From Microcoleus vaginatus WJT46-NPBG5 (GTDB lineage: Bacteria > Cyanobacteriota > Cyanobacteriia > Cyanobacteriales > Oscillatoriaceae): a DNA stretch of 64,000 nt. The position numbers and the translations under genes were made by a program. Within the stretch, counting starts at the first letter, position 1; each line of letters starts with the position of its first letter. Under the pieces are notes generated by a model, which saw only the letters and a program-made list of their open reading frames with translations, searched no databases and had not been told where the DNA came from. Positions 36,711 through 47,132 of this stretch are shown here, in pieces. The stretch covers positions 558,001 to 622,000 of the forward strand of contig JAHHHM010000001.1 in the NCBI GenBank assembly GCA_019359355.1, written 5' to 3'.

Positions 36711-37681
36711 GCAGATTCAATGGTTTGCAGATTGGTTTGCATCGCTGTAAAGTAATGCTGCGGATCGAGCGGGCCAGATTCTAATGAGTCTAGAGGACGC
36801 AAAGTTAAGTTGAGGTCTTGGGAAAGACTTTGCAGCAACTTATTATCTACTCCCGGTTCCCCAAATAGCGCTTTGACATTGTATTGTTTTACGGCTGCAA
36901 TGGTTTTTCCCACGTCAGCAGGGGAAATGCTTTGTTCTGGAATGTTAACAACGGCAACTTGTTGCAGCTGATATCGCTTGGCGAGATAAGGATAGGCGTC
37001 GTGGAATGTGACGAAGGTGCAGTTGGGATACTTTTGCAGCTGCTGCTTAAACCGGCTGTCTAGCTGTTCGAGTTGCTGGATGTAAGCAGTAGCATTGGCT
37101 TGATAGGAGGCTTTATTGCCTGGATCGGCTGCAATTAAGCCATCGCGAATATTTTGTACCTGTTGTTTGGCTAAGACTGGATCAATCCAGACGTGGGGGT
37201 TGCCGCTTCCGTTATGAGTTTCATTATGGTCGTGATCGTCGTCTTCTTTGCCGGCACTTTCAATTGGCTTTACGACTGGGGAAATTTCCTGTAAGGTTTG
37301 AATGCCTTTACTTGCCTCTATTTGCTTCAGCTTCTGGTTTTGAGCGTTTTTTACGGTTGCTTCTAAAAATTCTTCTAAGTCCAAGCCATTTTTAACGAGC
37401 ACATCGGCTTGTGCTAGTGATCGCACGTTTGCCGGTGTGGCTTGGTACTCATGCACTTCTGTGCCTGGGGGAATTAAAATTTCTACTTCTGCTTTGTCCC
37501 CGGCTACTGCTTTGGTGAACCAATAGATCGGTAAGAAGGTTGCTACGACTTTCAGTTGTTTTGAGTTAGGGGCTGTATCTTGTTCGCCAGATATAGGTGT
37601 GGGGGGGGTTTGGTTGCAGCCGATGGCGATAGTCAGCAGCAATAATGCCGGCAGCAAGTGCTGCAAGTTGGGGCTTTTCAC
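36701..37681 (-). CDS. znuA: Zinc-binding ABC transporter substrate-binding lipoprotein
   Basis: The 326-aa protein is a cluster A-I metal-binding protein. It has a lipoprotein signal (LLLLTIAIGCNQTPPTP, lipobox ending in Cys), the N-terminal LKVVATFLPIYWFTKAVAGD and the zinc-ligand His in GTEVHEYQATPANVRSL. An acidic His-rich loop follows (KEDDDHDHNETHNGSGNPHV), with VWIDPVLAKQQVQNI after it. Later ligands lie in TFVTFHDAYPYLAKRYQLQQ and FGEPGVDNKL. The His/Asp loop marks Zn uptake proteins. It is first in the znuA-znuC operon and has a Zur-like box 56 bases upstream. Confidence 0.94.
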   Translation of the reverse strand: MKSPNLQHLLPALLLLTIAIGCNQTPPTPISGEQDTAPNSKQLKVVATFLPIYWFTKAVAGDKAEVEILIPPGTEVHEYQATPANVRSLAQADVLVKNGLDLEEFLEATVKNAQNQKLKQIEASKGIQTLQEISPVVKPIESAGKEDDDHDHNETHNGSGNPHVWIDPVLAKQQVQNIRDGLIAADPGNKASYQANATAYIQQLEQLDSRFKQQLQKYPNCTFVTFHDAYPYLAKRYQLQQVAVVNIPEQSISPADVGKTIAAVKQYNVKALFGEPGVDNKLLQSLSQDLNLTLRPLDSLESGPLDPQHYFTAMQTNLQTIESACQ

Positions 37682-38041
37682 GGTTTTTCTAGAATCTGCG
37701 GAAAATTTTTGAGTATGATTTTTATTCTAGATGAAGAATGAGATTTATTCTCATTTTGCGGGGATGTTCTTTCCTTCGGGTGCCAGTTGGGGGTTGGGGA
37801 TGATTTTTTTAACTGTAGATCAACGCAGATGTGTTGTCGGTTGGTGTCTGAGTTATTTGGTTTTCGAGTAAAATATTGGAGTTTTCAGAAGATTTTTTAA
37901 ATCACAGATGTACACAAATAAAGACCAATTTATTGTTGGCCTTTATAAGTTTTATGGCCGAATTAGAGAAAGTTTCTAAAATTTATTTTAATCAAACAAA
38001 TAACCAATGAAAAGTTATATTTAAGCAATACCATTGAATAT
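37682..38041. other. Intergenic region upstream of znuA
   Basis: The 360-base gap contains the Zur-like operator at 37737-37755 and the znuA promoter. The part from 37800 to 38041 holds nothing recognised; the TPR gene stop is at its end. Confidence 0.5.
37737..37755 (-). promoter_or_regulatory. Zur-like operator of znuA
   Basis: A perfect inverted repeat, AATGAGA-TTTAT-TCTCATT, lies 56 bases before the znuA start. It fits the 7-1-7 palindrome of the Fur/Zur family. Zinc repression of znuA is the expected control. Confidence 0.75.
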
Positions 38042-39331
38042 TTAGGGAGAGCGTTTTTGATTGACCAGCTCAATTTGACGAGAAAAATAATCTTCTTGAT
38101 ATTTCAGTTCTTGGGCAATTTCTAATCCTTTTTGAAAGGCGGCTAGTGCTTGAGGAAAAGCTTGAAGATCTAAATATATTTTACCGATTTTATCATAAGT
38201 ATCCATCATTCCAAAGAAGTTGTAACCTCTTTGATCGACAACGACTAAAATTTGATAAACTTGCAGTGCTGCTTCGAGTTCGTTCTGTGAGAGATAAAGC
38301 GCGGCTAAGTTTTGCAATGCTTCGCCGGCTCTCGCATATTGCTGCAATTGCCATGCTAAGGTGTAAGCTTCTTGATAAAACTGGGCGGCTTTACCGAGCC
38401 GGCCTAATGCTTCATAATCTTCTCCCATTGCAATTTTAAGCGCTGCTACTTGGGTTGGATCTTTGGCAATTCGGTAGCGATTTAAAATTTTTGTGCGAAC
38501 ATCTAGGGCTTTCTGATGTTGCAGGGAATGCGCGTAAATAAAGGCTAGTTGTTGGAGATAGGTATCTTCTTCTAAGCGAGTTTGCTCACTGCGATTTACT
38601 TTGATCTCACTAAGTGCTAGTAGTTGCTCGTAAGCAACGGCTGCCTCTAAAAAGTTTAATCCGCCAAAGTAAAGTTCAGCAATTGTTTTAAGGGCAATTT
38701 CTTGCGCCGGCACATCTTGCCTCGCCTGTGCGTTGGCTAGAATTTGTTGGTAAACATCCACAGCCGACTGTTTCGCTTGCACTAGCACAAAAACATCCCC
38801 TAAAGCTTGCAGCAATTGGGGAGTAATAGGGGGTTGAGCTTGAGCTTCCAAATAAATAACTTGCAGCCGCTGAGTAATTAGCTGGACTTGCGTTGTTTGA
38901 TTTTGACTCAGGGCAATTTTTGCTACTCTTGTTAACGCTTCTACTTCTGCTAGAGGGCCAAGAAAGCGGCGTAACCGCAGTTCTCGATACCAAATTTTAA
39001 ACGCTTCCGCTAAATTTCCCGCCTGTAGCTGGGCAGTTGCCTGCTTGTTGAGTTCATCCAGCGCAATGGTTAAAGCTTGAACTTCTAGAGGAGTTAGCGG
39101 CTTTTTTAAAGGCCATTGAGGCAGTAGGGGATCGGGTTTGGTAATCTCCAGGGGGCTAGTATAAGGCTCATCGGGCTTAGATTGCTGGGACTGCTGAGCA
39201 AAAACCGGCCTAACATCGGCTGCCACCCACAGCAGCAAAAGAGTGCCGGCGGCGGAACAAGCCAGCCTCACAATTTGAGTGCGGCTTGTCCAAAATAAAG
39301 TTTTTTGCTCAAGCGACGTTTGCATATCCAC
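38042..39331 (-). CDS. Secreted tetratricopeptide-repeat protein
   Basis: The 429-aa protein has a signal/anchor helix (about residues 20-45, VRLACSAAGTLLLLWVAADV followed by RPVFAQ). The remainder is TPR units: LQAGNLAEAFKIWYRELRLR, LQALGDVFVLVQAKQSAVDV, LQQLAFIYAHSLQHQKALDV, IAMGEDYEALGRLGKAAQFY, LQNLAALYLSQNELEAALQV and DKIGKIYLDLQAFPQALAAF. These are protein-binding helical hairpins. The protein is probably periplasmic or membrane tethered. It faces the phytase-like gene across a short promoter gap. No enzyme motif is present and the binding partner is unknown. Confidence 0.85.
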   Translation of the reverse strand: MDMQTSLEQKTLFWTSRTQIVRLACSAAGTLLLLWVAADVRPVFAQQSQQSKPDEPYTSPLEITKPDPLLPQWPLKKPLTPLEVQALTIALDELNKQATAQLQAGNLAEAFKIWYRELRLRRFLGPLAEVEALTRVAKIALSQNQTTQVQLITQRLQVIYLEAQAQPPITPQLLQALGDVFVLVQAKQSAVDVYQQILANAQARQDVPAQEIALKTIAELYFGGLNFLEAAVAYEQLLALSEIKVNRSEQTRLEEDTYLQQLAFIYAHSLQHQKALDVRTKILNRYRIAKDPTQVAALKIAMGEDYEALGRLGKAAQFYQEAYTLAWQLQQYARAGEALQNLAALYLSQNELEAALQVYQILVVVDQRGYNFFGMMDTYDKIGKIYLDLQAFPQALAAFQKGLEIAQELKYQEDYFSRQIELVNQKRSP

Positions 39332-39514
39332 AATCTTGCCTGGTGCTAGGTGGTAGGGTGTAAAGGGTAGGTATTGCCTTTATATTTAAAGGCCAGCTAG
39401 CTGCTACATTGAAAGCGAGCTGTTCTTATCTAAATTGTCGTTTGTCAGTTGTTCGTTGTTACGACCGCAGGCTACTGACCATTGACCGCTGACCACTGAC
39501 TTCTGGATTTTGAA

Positions 39515-40828
39515 GTGAGCAGAGAATTTGTAAACATTAGCGCTTGCTATCGGGCCATATCAGGCGTTCTGGCGAAACTTCCTTTCAAAAAGACGAGATT
39601 GAAGGTTCGTTGGTTCGTTTCTTGGCTGTTAGTACCGGCACTCGTTCTATCCAATTTACTCACCGGCTGTACTTTACCCCAAGTGACGGCTGAACAAGGT
39701 AATACGCTGCCGACGCAGGAAAAAACTTTGTCGCCGGCCCAGGAAAGAAGGATACTAGCGGCTGAGAAACGGATTTTTCTTGATCTGTCCCTAGAATTTT
39801 TAGGCGAGTTCCAACTACCCCCACAAACGTTTGAGGATACGCCGGTAGGGGGATTATCCGGTATTGCCTATGATCGCAAGCGAGACCGTTTCTATGCAAT
39901 CTCTGACGATCCCAGTGGCTTCGCGCCGGCTCGATTTTACACCCTGCGCCTCGCTCTTAATTCTGACAGTGCCGGTGAAATTAGCATTCAAAATGTTGAA
40001 GTTGAAGGCGTTACCCAACTGATTGGTGAGGATGGGCAACCTTTTGAGCGGGATTTGATCAATCCTGAAGGGATTGCCTATGCCCCTCCAAATAGCATAT
40101 TTGTTGCCAGCGAAGGAATTGCGAATCTGGAGATTCCTCCGTTTGTACAAAAGTTCGATCTCAATACCGGCCAGTGGCAGCAAAATTTACCCATCCCGCC
40201 ACGGTATATCCCCGATAGGAGTAATCCTGATAACCGGCAGGGTGTACAAAATAATCTGGGATTTGAATCTTTAACGGTAGACTCAGGCGGCGTTGGAGAA
40301 CCGCTGCGCCTGTTTACAGCCACCGAGATGCCGCTGGAACAGGATCGCGATCCCCCAAGCGCCGATCAAGAGGTCAAAAATCGGCTGATGCATTATTTGA
40401 TTAGTGATCTGCCACCGCTGTTAATTTCTGAACATCTCTACTTGATGGATACAGGGCCAAGGTGGTCGGTTGCCAATGGTTTAACTGAGTTATTAACGTT
40501 GGGCCGGGGTGGCCATTTTCTAAGTTTGGAACGTTCTTTGGGTTTCTTGGGCTATGGGGCCAAGATTTATCAACTGGCCACCGGCGCTGCAACAGATACC
40601 TCTGCCATTGCCAGTCTCAAAGGTGAATTGCGAAAAATTGAGCCGGTGAGGAAAAAGTTATTGCTGGACTTGAGCACTTTGGGAATTACTTTAGACAATT
40701 TGGAGGGGATGACGCTTGGCCCTCGATTGCCAGATGGGACAGAAAGTTTACTTTTGGTCAGTGATAACAATTTCGATGAAGCGCAAGTCACGCAGTTTTT
40801 GTTGTTTCGTCTCAAACAAGGGCATTGA
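39515..40828 (+). CDS. Esterase-like phytase-family lipoprotein
   Basis: The 437-aa protein begins at a GTG and has a hydrophobic leader with a lipobox (LVLSNLLTGC). The mature part belongs to the 'esterase-like activity of phytase' family: FQLPPQTFEDTPVGGLSGIA, YDRKRDRFYAISDDPSGFAP, INPEGIAYAPPNSIFVASEG, NLGFESLTVDSG and the end DNLEGMTLGPRLPDGTESLL. The repeated 'sGIayd-DrfyaisDD' and 'npEGIa-sEg' strands suggest a beta-propeller. It probably hydrolyses phosphate or ester bonds in the periplasm; the substrate is not known. Confidence 0.88.
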   Translation: MSREFVNISACYRAISGVLAKLPFKKTRLKVRWFVSWLLVPALVLSNLLTGCTLPQVTAEQGNTLPTQEKTLSPAQERRILAAEKRIFLDLSLEFLGEFQLPPQTFEDTPVGGLSGIAYDRKRDRFYAISDDPSGFAPARFYTLRLALNSDSAGEISIQNVEVEGVTQLIGEDGQPFERDLINPEGIAYAPPNSIFVASEGIANLEIPPFVQKFDLNTGQWQQNLPIPPRYIPDRSNPDNRQGVQNNLGFESLTVDSGGVGEPLRLFTATEMPLEQDRDPPSADQEVKNRLMHYLISDLPPLLISEHLYLMDTGPRWSVANGLTELLTLGRGGHFLSLERSLGFLGYGAKIYQLATGAATDTSAIASLKGELRKIEPVRKKLLLDLSTLGITLDNLEGMTLGPRLPDGTESLLLVSDNNFDEAQVTQFLLFRLKQGH

Positions 40829-41025
40829 TGAATCTCGGCGGGCCCGCCTTTTCAAAACCGGCCTTTTTATTTATCGGATCAGAAACGAACGCAGACCCTT
40901 AAAATAGTTGGGTTCGTTATTTTTTCTCCGCGCTTTATATCACTGATGGACGTAATGAATGCAAAATTCACGTAGCCGTCAGGCCACTAAAACTGTCTTT
41001 TTGTCAACTATTTACAACCCAACTT

Positions 41026-41047
41026 CCAAACTCTAAAATCCAAAATC
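41026..41047 (+). repeat. Short CTAAAATC repeat before cpcT
   Basis: CTCTAAAATCCAAAATC, of the same heptamer family as at 23558 and 59105, ends just before the cpcT start. Confidence 0.55.
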
Positions 41048-41050
41048 GTT

Positions 41051-41647
41051 ATGACCCACTCGACGGATATTGCCACGCTGGCCCGCTGGATGGCTTGTGA
41101 CTTTAGCAACCAGGAACAAGCTTTTGAAAATCCTCCTTTTTTTGCTCACATTCGTGTTTGTATGCGACCTCTGCCGGTAGCACTCCTTGGTGGCATGAGT
41201 CTTTATTTAGAGCAGGCGTATGATTATATGCTCAATGAGCCGTACCGAGTGCGGGTTTTAAAGTTAGTGCCGGCAGACGATCACATCAAAATTGAGAATT
41301 ATGCGGTTGAGGGAGAAGAACAGTTTTATGGGGCTTCTCGCCAAAGCGAACGGTTAAAAGACCTGACGGTTGAGCGGCTGAAACTCTTACCAGGCTGCAC
41401 GTTTATCACGCACTGGACAGGAAAAGGCTTTAAAGGCGAAGTGGAACCGGGTAAAGGTTGCATTGTGGTGCGTAAAGGAAGAACGACTTATCTTGACAGT
41501 TTCTTTGAAATTGATGAACACAAATTCGTCAGCCATGATCGGGGACGTGATCCAGAAACCGACGAACATCTCTGGGGTGCACTTGCCGGCCCATTTGAAT
41601 TTGTACGGTGCGGTAGTTTTGCAGATGAGATCGTTGTGAACGCTTAA
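41051..41647 (+). CDS. cpcT: Phycobiliprotein chromophore lyase CpcT
   Basis: The 198-aa protein matches the CpcT/CpeT bilin lyase family, which attaches phycocyanobilin to a beta-phycobiliprotein Cys. Characteristic segments are LARWMACDFSNQEQAFENPP, RPLPVALLGGMSLYLEQAYD, PYRVRVLKL and LPGCTFITHWTGKGFKGEVE plus GCIVVRKGRTTYLDSFFEID. It forms a beta-barrel that holds the bilin. No phycobilisome structural genes are adjacent. It is monocistronic, starting at ATG after a short tandem repeat. Confidence 0.95.
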   Translation: MTHSTDIATLARWMACDFSNQEQAFENPPFFAHIRVCMRPLPVALLGGMSLYLEQAYDYMLNEPYRVRVLKLVPADDHIKIENYAVEGEEQFYGASRQSERLKDLTVERLKLLPGCTFITHWTGKGFKGEVEPGKGCIVVRKGRTTYLDSFFEIDEHKFVSHDRGRDPETDEHLWGALAGPFEFVRCGSFADEIVVNA

Positions 41648-41792
41648 TTGTCCTTTGTCCTTTGCTTGATGAAACTAATTGCATAGTTAAAGAAATTTGT
41701 CAACAAATAAAGACAAAAGATTGATGGCAAAGGACAAACAACAAATCCCAACAGACCCCAAGCGAAATATGTCACAGGGTACACAAACCTGA

Positions 41793-42983
<1,191 letters not shown>

Positions 42984-43047
42984 ATCAGCTGCCAGCAGTC
43001 AGCCAGTATTGACAAAGAACAACTGACGGCTGGGTGCTGACAGCAGA

Positions 43048-43066
43048 TAACTGACAACTGACAACT
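43048..43066 (+). repeat. AACTGAC tandem repeat before sqdX
   Basis: Units of AACTGAC end right before the sqdX ATG, like the array before lpxA. Confidence 0.75.
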
Positions 43067-44200
43067 ATGCGAATTGCCCTTTTTACCGAAACTTTTTTAC
43101 CTAAAGTTGACGGCATCGTGACGCGCCTGCGCCACACAGTTGAACATTTGCAGCGTGCCGGCGATCAAGTCTTGATTTTTTGCCCTGATGGGGGCTTGAG
43201 TGAGTACAAGGGAGCTAAAATTTACGGCGTTTCTGGTGTCCCCCTACCGCTGTACCCAGAGCTGAAAATGGCCTTCCCGCGACCGGCAATTGGGCAGCAG
43301 CTAGAACAGTTTCAGCCAGATATCATTCATGCTGTCAACCCAGCCGTTTTGGGATTGGGCGGGCTTTACTACGCCAAAACTTTAGGCATTCCCTTGGTGG
43401 CGTCTTACCATACTCATCTGCCGAAATATCTTCAGCATTACGGGTTAGGAATGCTAGAACCCTTGCTGTGGGAATTGCTAAAAACCGGCCACAATCAAGC
43501 TCAGCTCAACTTGTGCACCTCGACGGCAATGGTGCAAGAACTGACAGATCACGGCATTGAACGGGTGGATCTGTGGCAAAGAGGGGTGGATACGGAGATG
43601 TTTCAGCCCGATTTAGCCAGCCAGGAAATGCGCGTGCGCCTCAGCCAAGGCCATCCAGAAAGCCCGTTATTACTCTATGTTGGGCGGTTGGGTGCTGAAA
43701 AAGAAATTGAACGCATTAAGCCGGTGCTAGAAGCGATTCCTAATGCCCGTCTTGCTTTAGTGGGAGATGGCCCAAACCGGCAAGCCCTGGAACAGCACTT
43801 TGCCGGCACGCCCACCCATTTTGTCGGCTATCTCCAAGGATTAGAATTAGCCGCCGCCTATGCCTCTGCCGATGCTTTTATTTTCCCCTCGCGCACCGAA
43901 ACCCTGGGTTTGGTGCTGCTAGAAGCAATGGCTGCCGGCTGCCCTGCCATCGCGGCGCGTTCCGGGGGAATTCCCGATATCGTCACCGATGGCGTCAACG
44001 GCTACCTCTTCAACCCAGAAGATGAAAATGGGGCAATCGCAGCTACTCTCAGCCTCTTAGGGCATCGCGAAGAACGGGAAACCCTGCGGCAAAACGCCCG
44101 CCGGGAAGCCGAACGCTGGGGATGGGCTGCTGCTACAGCTCAGCTGCGCCGGTACTATCAAGCTGTACTCGCACCTCAATCTATGCCCAAGGCAGCTTAG
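43067..44200 (+). CDS. sqdX: Sulfoquinovosyltransferase SqdX
   Basis: The 377-aa GT4-family enzyme transfers sulfoquinovose from UDP-SQ to diacylglycerol, the last step of SQDG synthesis. It starts MRIALFTETFLPKVDGIVTR and has the DIIHAVNPAVLG strand, LPKYLQHYGLGMLEPLLWEL, the nucleotide-binding LLYVGRLGAEKEIERI, and the E-x7-E end region SRTETLGLVLLEAMAAGCPA. It is a membrane-associated, GT-B fold protein. Directly after sqdB, with a tandem CAACTGA repeat between. Confidence 0.96.
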   Translation: MRIALFTETFLPKVDGIVTRLRHTVEHLQRAGDQVLIFCPDGGLSEYKGAKIYGVSGVPLPLYPELKMAFPRPAIGQQLEQFQPDIIHAVNPAVLGLGGLYYAKTLGIPLVASYHTHLPKYLQHYGLGMLEPLLWELLKTGHNQAQLNLCTSTAMVQELTDHGIERVDLWQRGVDTEMFQPDLASQEMRVRLSQGHPESPLLLYVGRLGAEKEIERIKPVLEAIPNARLALVGDGPNRQALEQHFAGTPTHFVGYLQGLELAAAYASADAFIFPSRTETLGLVLLEAMAAGCPAIAARSGGIPDIVTDGVNGYLFNPEDENGAIAATLSLLGHREERETLRQNARREAERWGWAAATAQLRRYYQAVLAPQSMPKAA

Positions 44201-44330
44201 AAACTAAATGTCATGACGACAAGCTATCAATCGTGAAAATTTAAACGGTAGCGGAACTCAAAAAGGATAGCCAACCAAGTATAAAAGCTTGACAAAAAGT
44301 TCGACGGTTCTGGGATGAGTTCTGATAAAC

Positions 44331-45257
44331 TTGGCTCACCATGAGGCGCTAGCGGCTAAGCTTCAATTCTTTATCCTGGCAGCCCTGCTGACATTTATGT
44401 ATAACACTTCCTACTTCGCCGTCACCGGCAGCGCTGATTTTTTCAGCTTGTTGCAGTTTCCTTTCATGCAGCGTGCGATCGCCGGTGGTATCCTCATGGG
44501 CATTTTGGGAGGCTTACTCGGCAGCTTTGTCACCCTGAGACGGTTGTCTTATTTCAGCGATGCTGTTGGTAGCGCATCTCTAGTTGGGATTGTTTTGGGC
44601 GTCTTAATCAACGTGAATCCAACTTGGACGCTGCTGCCCTTTACCATCATTTTTGGCCTCAGCGTTCTGTACTTAATTGATCAAACCGATCTAGCTAGCG
44701 ACAGCGTTTTCAGTATTGCAGAATCGGGAGGCTTGGCTATCGGTGTCATCCTCACCAGTTTCATTCCCGGTTATCGGGGCAACTTGCTGGCGGTTCTGTT
44801 TGGCGATATTTTGGCCATCAATGAAACGGATTTAATCTTAATTTTGCTGCTGCTTCTAGCTAGCGCGGTGTTTGTGCTGTCAACTTTGCGACAGCAAATT
44901 TTATTAACCTTAAATCCTGCTTTGGCAAAAGTTCAAGGCGTCTCTGTAGACTTGCACCGATATATATTTGTGGTGCTGCTTTCTCTAACGGTTGCTGTAG
45001 CAATAAAAGCTGTGGGAATACTCCTCGTTAACGCCTTTCTTGTGATTCCCGCTTCTACCGCTAAGCTACTCTGCCACAAATTTTCGCAATTTCTGACCCT
45101 TTGTGCGATTCTGGGCGTTTTTAGCAGTGCCGTTGGCTTGCTGGGTTCGGGTCTTTTCAATTTCGCCTCTGGACCGAGCATCGTCTTGGTGCAGTTTTTC
45201 CTATTTGTCGGGATTATGGCTTGGCAGAAGGGTTTTGCTGTGAGAAATAGAGTATAA
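44331..45257 (+). CDS. znuB: Metal ABC transporter permease (ZnuB type)
   Basis: The 308-aa ABC-3 permease has about eight hydrophobic helices. Landmarks are FMQRAIAGGILMGILGGLLG, LRRLSYFSDAVGSASLVGIV (the conserved S-DA-GHA-like element) and LLVNAFLVIPASTAKLL near the end. It starts at TTG 44331; a later start is possible. The family exports or imports Zn/Mn with a ZnuA/ZnuC pair. Those partners are 7 kb upstream on the minus strand, so the operon has been split. It converges on the smtA gene. Confidence 0.93.
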   Translation: MAHHEALAAKLQFFILAALLTFMYNTSYFAVTGSADFFSLLQFPFMQRAIAGGILMGILGGLLGSFVTLRRLSYFSDAVGSASLVGIVLGVLINVNPTWTLLPFTIIFGLSVLYLIDQTDLASDSVFSIAESGGLAIGVILTSFIPGYRGNLLAVLFGDILAINETDLILILLLLLASAVFVLSTLRQQILLTLNPALAKVQGVSVDLHRYIFVVLLSLTVAVAIKAVGILLVNAFLVIPASTAKLLCHKFSQFLTLCAILGVFSSAVGLLGSGLFNFASGPSIVLVQFFLFVGIMAWQKGFAVRNRV

Positions 45258-45430
45258 AAACTCATTAGTTCCTAGCCATTGGCCTGTCAAGGTGTTTGCT
45301 CTGTGTGGGTTAGTCGCTCAATTACAGTTCAAGAAGCACTTGCCCGTCAACTTTTTGTTGAGCAACCAATCGTCAATGACGCAAAGACCGTTGAGATCAC
45401 CTTGACAGAACTACTCCTAGCTTTTAGCCT

Positions 45431-45595
45431 CTAGTGGCATCCACAGCCGGTGTGACCGCAGCTTTCTCCGTCAGCATGACCATTAGCGCAAGCATCGCTA
45501 CAGTAGGGCTTGCCATCTTTATGTATCGCATTTTCAAGGGCAACTACGCACAGGCAAGACTCACAGGCACATTTCATTTGGGTTACAGTGGCCAT
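45431..45595 (-). CDS. smtA: Metallothionein SmtA
   Basis: The minus strand from 45595 to 45431 codes a 54-aa Cys-rich protein: MATVTQMKCACESCLC, then VVALENAIHKDGKPYCSDAC and ANGHADGESCGHTGCGCH, TAG stop. It has nine Cys, with the order C-x-C-x2-C-x-C then Y-C-x3-C then C-x4-C-x-C, and three late His, exactly the layout of cyanobacterial SmtA. It binds zinc (also cadmium) as a cluster and buffers or detoxifies the metal. It is short and missed by length-limited gene callers. An SmtB-type operator lies upstream. It converges on znuB. Confidence 0.96.
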   Translation of the reverse strand: MATVTQMKCACESCLCVVALENAIHKDGKPYCSDACANGHADGESCGHTGCGCH

Positions 45596-45630
45596 AACTT
45601 TCTCCGGTTCAGTTCTTAATGGGTTAAATA

Positions 45631-45647
45631 TCTGAATACTTGTTCAG
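45631..45647 (-). promoter_or_regulatory. SmtB-type operator upstream of smtA
   Basis: Read on the smtA strand the sequence is CTGAACAAGTATTCAGATATT-like; the core TGAACA-AG-TATTCA is a 6-2-6 imperfect inverted repeat about 36 bases before the smtA start. It resembles the smt operator of Synechococcus PCC 7942. No smtB gene is seen next to it. A further TGAACA half-site lies near 45667. Confidence 0.75.
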
Positions 45648-45884
45648 TCTTTCTTACTATAACACCTGAACAGCGGGCCAGAGGTTAAGTGAGCTGCTTT
45701 TAAAAAATCGAGACAAGAATTTATCGGGGGGATGGAATTGGCAAAGAAGTTGTAGATGGACTATCGGCAATGAGGTGGGAAAAATGGACAAAGCTGATTG
45801 ACTGAGGCAAACGGGCAGCCCGGACAAGGTAAACTGTAACGGTTTTAGATTTGAGAGTGAATTCAAAATTGAAAATCCAAAAGT

Positions 45885-47027
45885 ATGAAGTACGCTCTCG
45901 TTCATGAATGGTTAACGCCAGAGGCAACCGGCGGGTCAGAATTGGTTGTGCAGGAAATTTTGCAGCACATCAATGCCGATCTCTACGCACTCATCGATTT
46001 TGAATCGACCAATCCAGAAAGCTATCTCTTCAAGCGTCCAATTGGAACAACGTTTCTGCAACATTTTCCCTTAGCGAGGAAGGGGGTGCAAAAATATCTG
46101 CCACTGCTGCCGGTGGCGATTGAACAGCTGGATTTGCGAGAGTATGACGTGATTTTGTCTTCTTCCCACGCGGTGGCAAAAGGAGTGCTAGCAAGTCCGC
46201 AGCAATTACATATTTGCTACTGCCACACGCCGATGCGCTACGCCTGGGAGATGACGTTTGATTATCTCAATAGCAGTGCAGCCGGCAAAGGGCTTCCAGG
46301 GATTTTAACGCGACAGTTGCTACACCGGCTCAGGCAGTGGGATGCTATCTCCGCGAACCGAGTTGACTATTTCATTGCCAACTCCCGGCATACCGCACAA
46401 CGCATTTGGCGCTGCTACCGGCGCAAAGCCGAAGTGATCTATCCGCCGGTGAATATCGAGAGATTTTCCGTTCAACCGCACAAGCAGGATTTTTACCTAA
46501 CCGTTTCCCGGTTAGTAAGTTATAAAAAAGTATCTTTAATTGTCCAAGCCTTCAACCACTTAGGACTTCCCTTGGTGGTGATTGGCAGTGGGCCGGAATT
46601 GCCGCTGATTCGCAAAATGGCTAAACCCAATGTGCGAGTGCTGGGTTGGCAGCCGGCTGAAGTTGTACAGAAGTATATGGCTGAGGCGAAAGCCTTTGTG
46701 TATGCAGCCTGCGAAGATTTTGGCATGGCTTTAGTGGAAGCTCAAGCCTGCGGGACGCCGGTGATCGCCTACGGTGCCGGTGGTGCACTGGAAACCGTGC
46801 GAGATATTCAGCAACACCCAGATTTAGGGACAGGCGTGTTTTTTGCCCAGCAAAACCCAGCAGCTTTAATGGAGGCGGTGGAGACTTTTGAGGCATCTCA
46901 ACCGGCTTTTAGTCCCGACAAGGTGAGAGCAAACGCAGAAAAATTTGGCCCCAAAATCTTTAAAGAGCGCTACTTGGGCTATTTAGATCACTGCTATCAA
47001 GAATTTGAGGCTAGAAATCTCAGCTAA
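45885..47027 (+). CDS. GT4-family glycosyltransferase
   Basis: The 380-aa enzyme begins MKYALVHEWLTPEATGGSEL. It has the GT-B landmarks: CYCHTPMRYAWEMTFDYLNS (acceptor side), RVDYFIANSRHTAQRIW, then the nucleotide-sugar domain FYLTVSRLVSYKKVSLIVQA, VIGSGPELPLIRKM and the E-x7-E signature in CEDFGMALVEAQACGTPVIA. It should use a nucleotide sugar for a polysaccharide or glycolipid. It starts the plus-strand polysaccharide set that includes a sugar transferase, gmd and fcl. Confidence 0.9.
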   Translation: MKYALVHEWLTPEATGGSELVVQEILQHINADLYALIDFESTNPESYLFKRPIGTTFLQHFPLARKGVQKYLPLLPVAIEQLDLREYDVILSSSHAVAKGVLASPQQLHICYCHTPMRYAWEMTFDYLNSSAAGKGLPGILTRQLLHRLRQWDAISANRVDYFIANSRHTAQRIWRCYRRKAEVIYPPVNIERFSVQPHKQDFYLTVSRLVSYKKVSLIVQAFNHLGLPLVVIGSGPELPLIRKMAKPNVRVLGWQPAEVVQKYMAEAKAFVYAACEDFGMALVEAQACGTPVIAYGAGGALETVRDIQQHPDLGTGVFFAQQNPAALMEAVETFEASQPAFSPDKVRANAEKFGPKIFKERYLGYLDHCYQEFEARNLS

Positions 47028-47132
47028 AAATCTGTATCTTACTGTCCATAGCTTTGAAAGCCTCTTCGCCGCCCTTGAGCGTCTAGAGGCTTTATGATCA
47101 GGACTGTGTGTGGTGTGAATTGAAGGAGTAAG

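Noticed and set aside
45279-45434. 51-codon frame (ending ITLTELLLAFSL) overlapping the smtA end on the opposite strand
   Set aside because: Too short, with a TTG start and no recognised motif; smtA is the real gene here.
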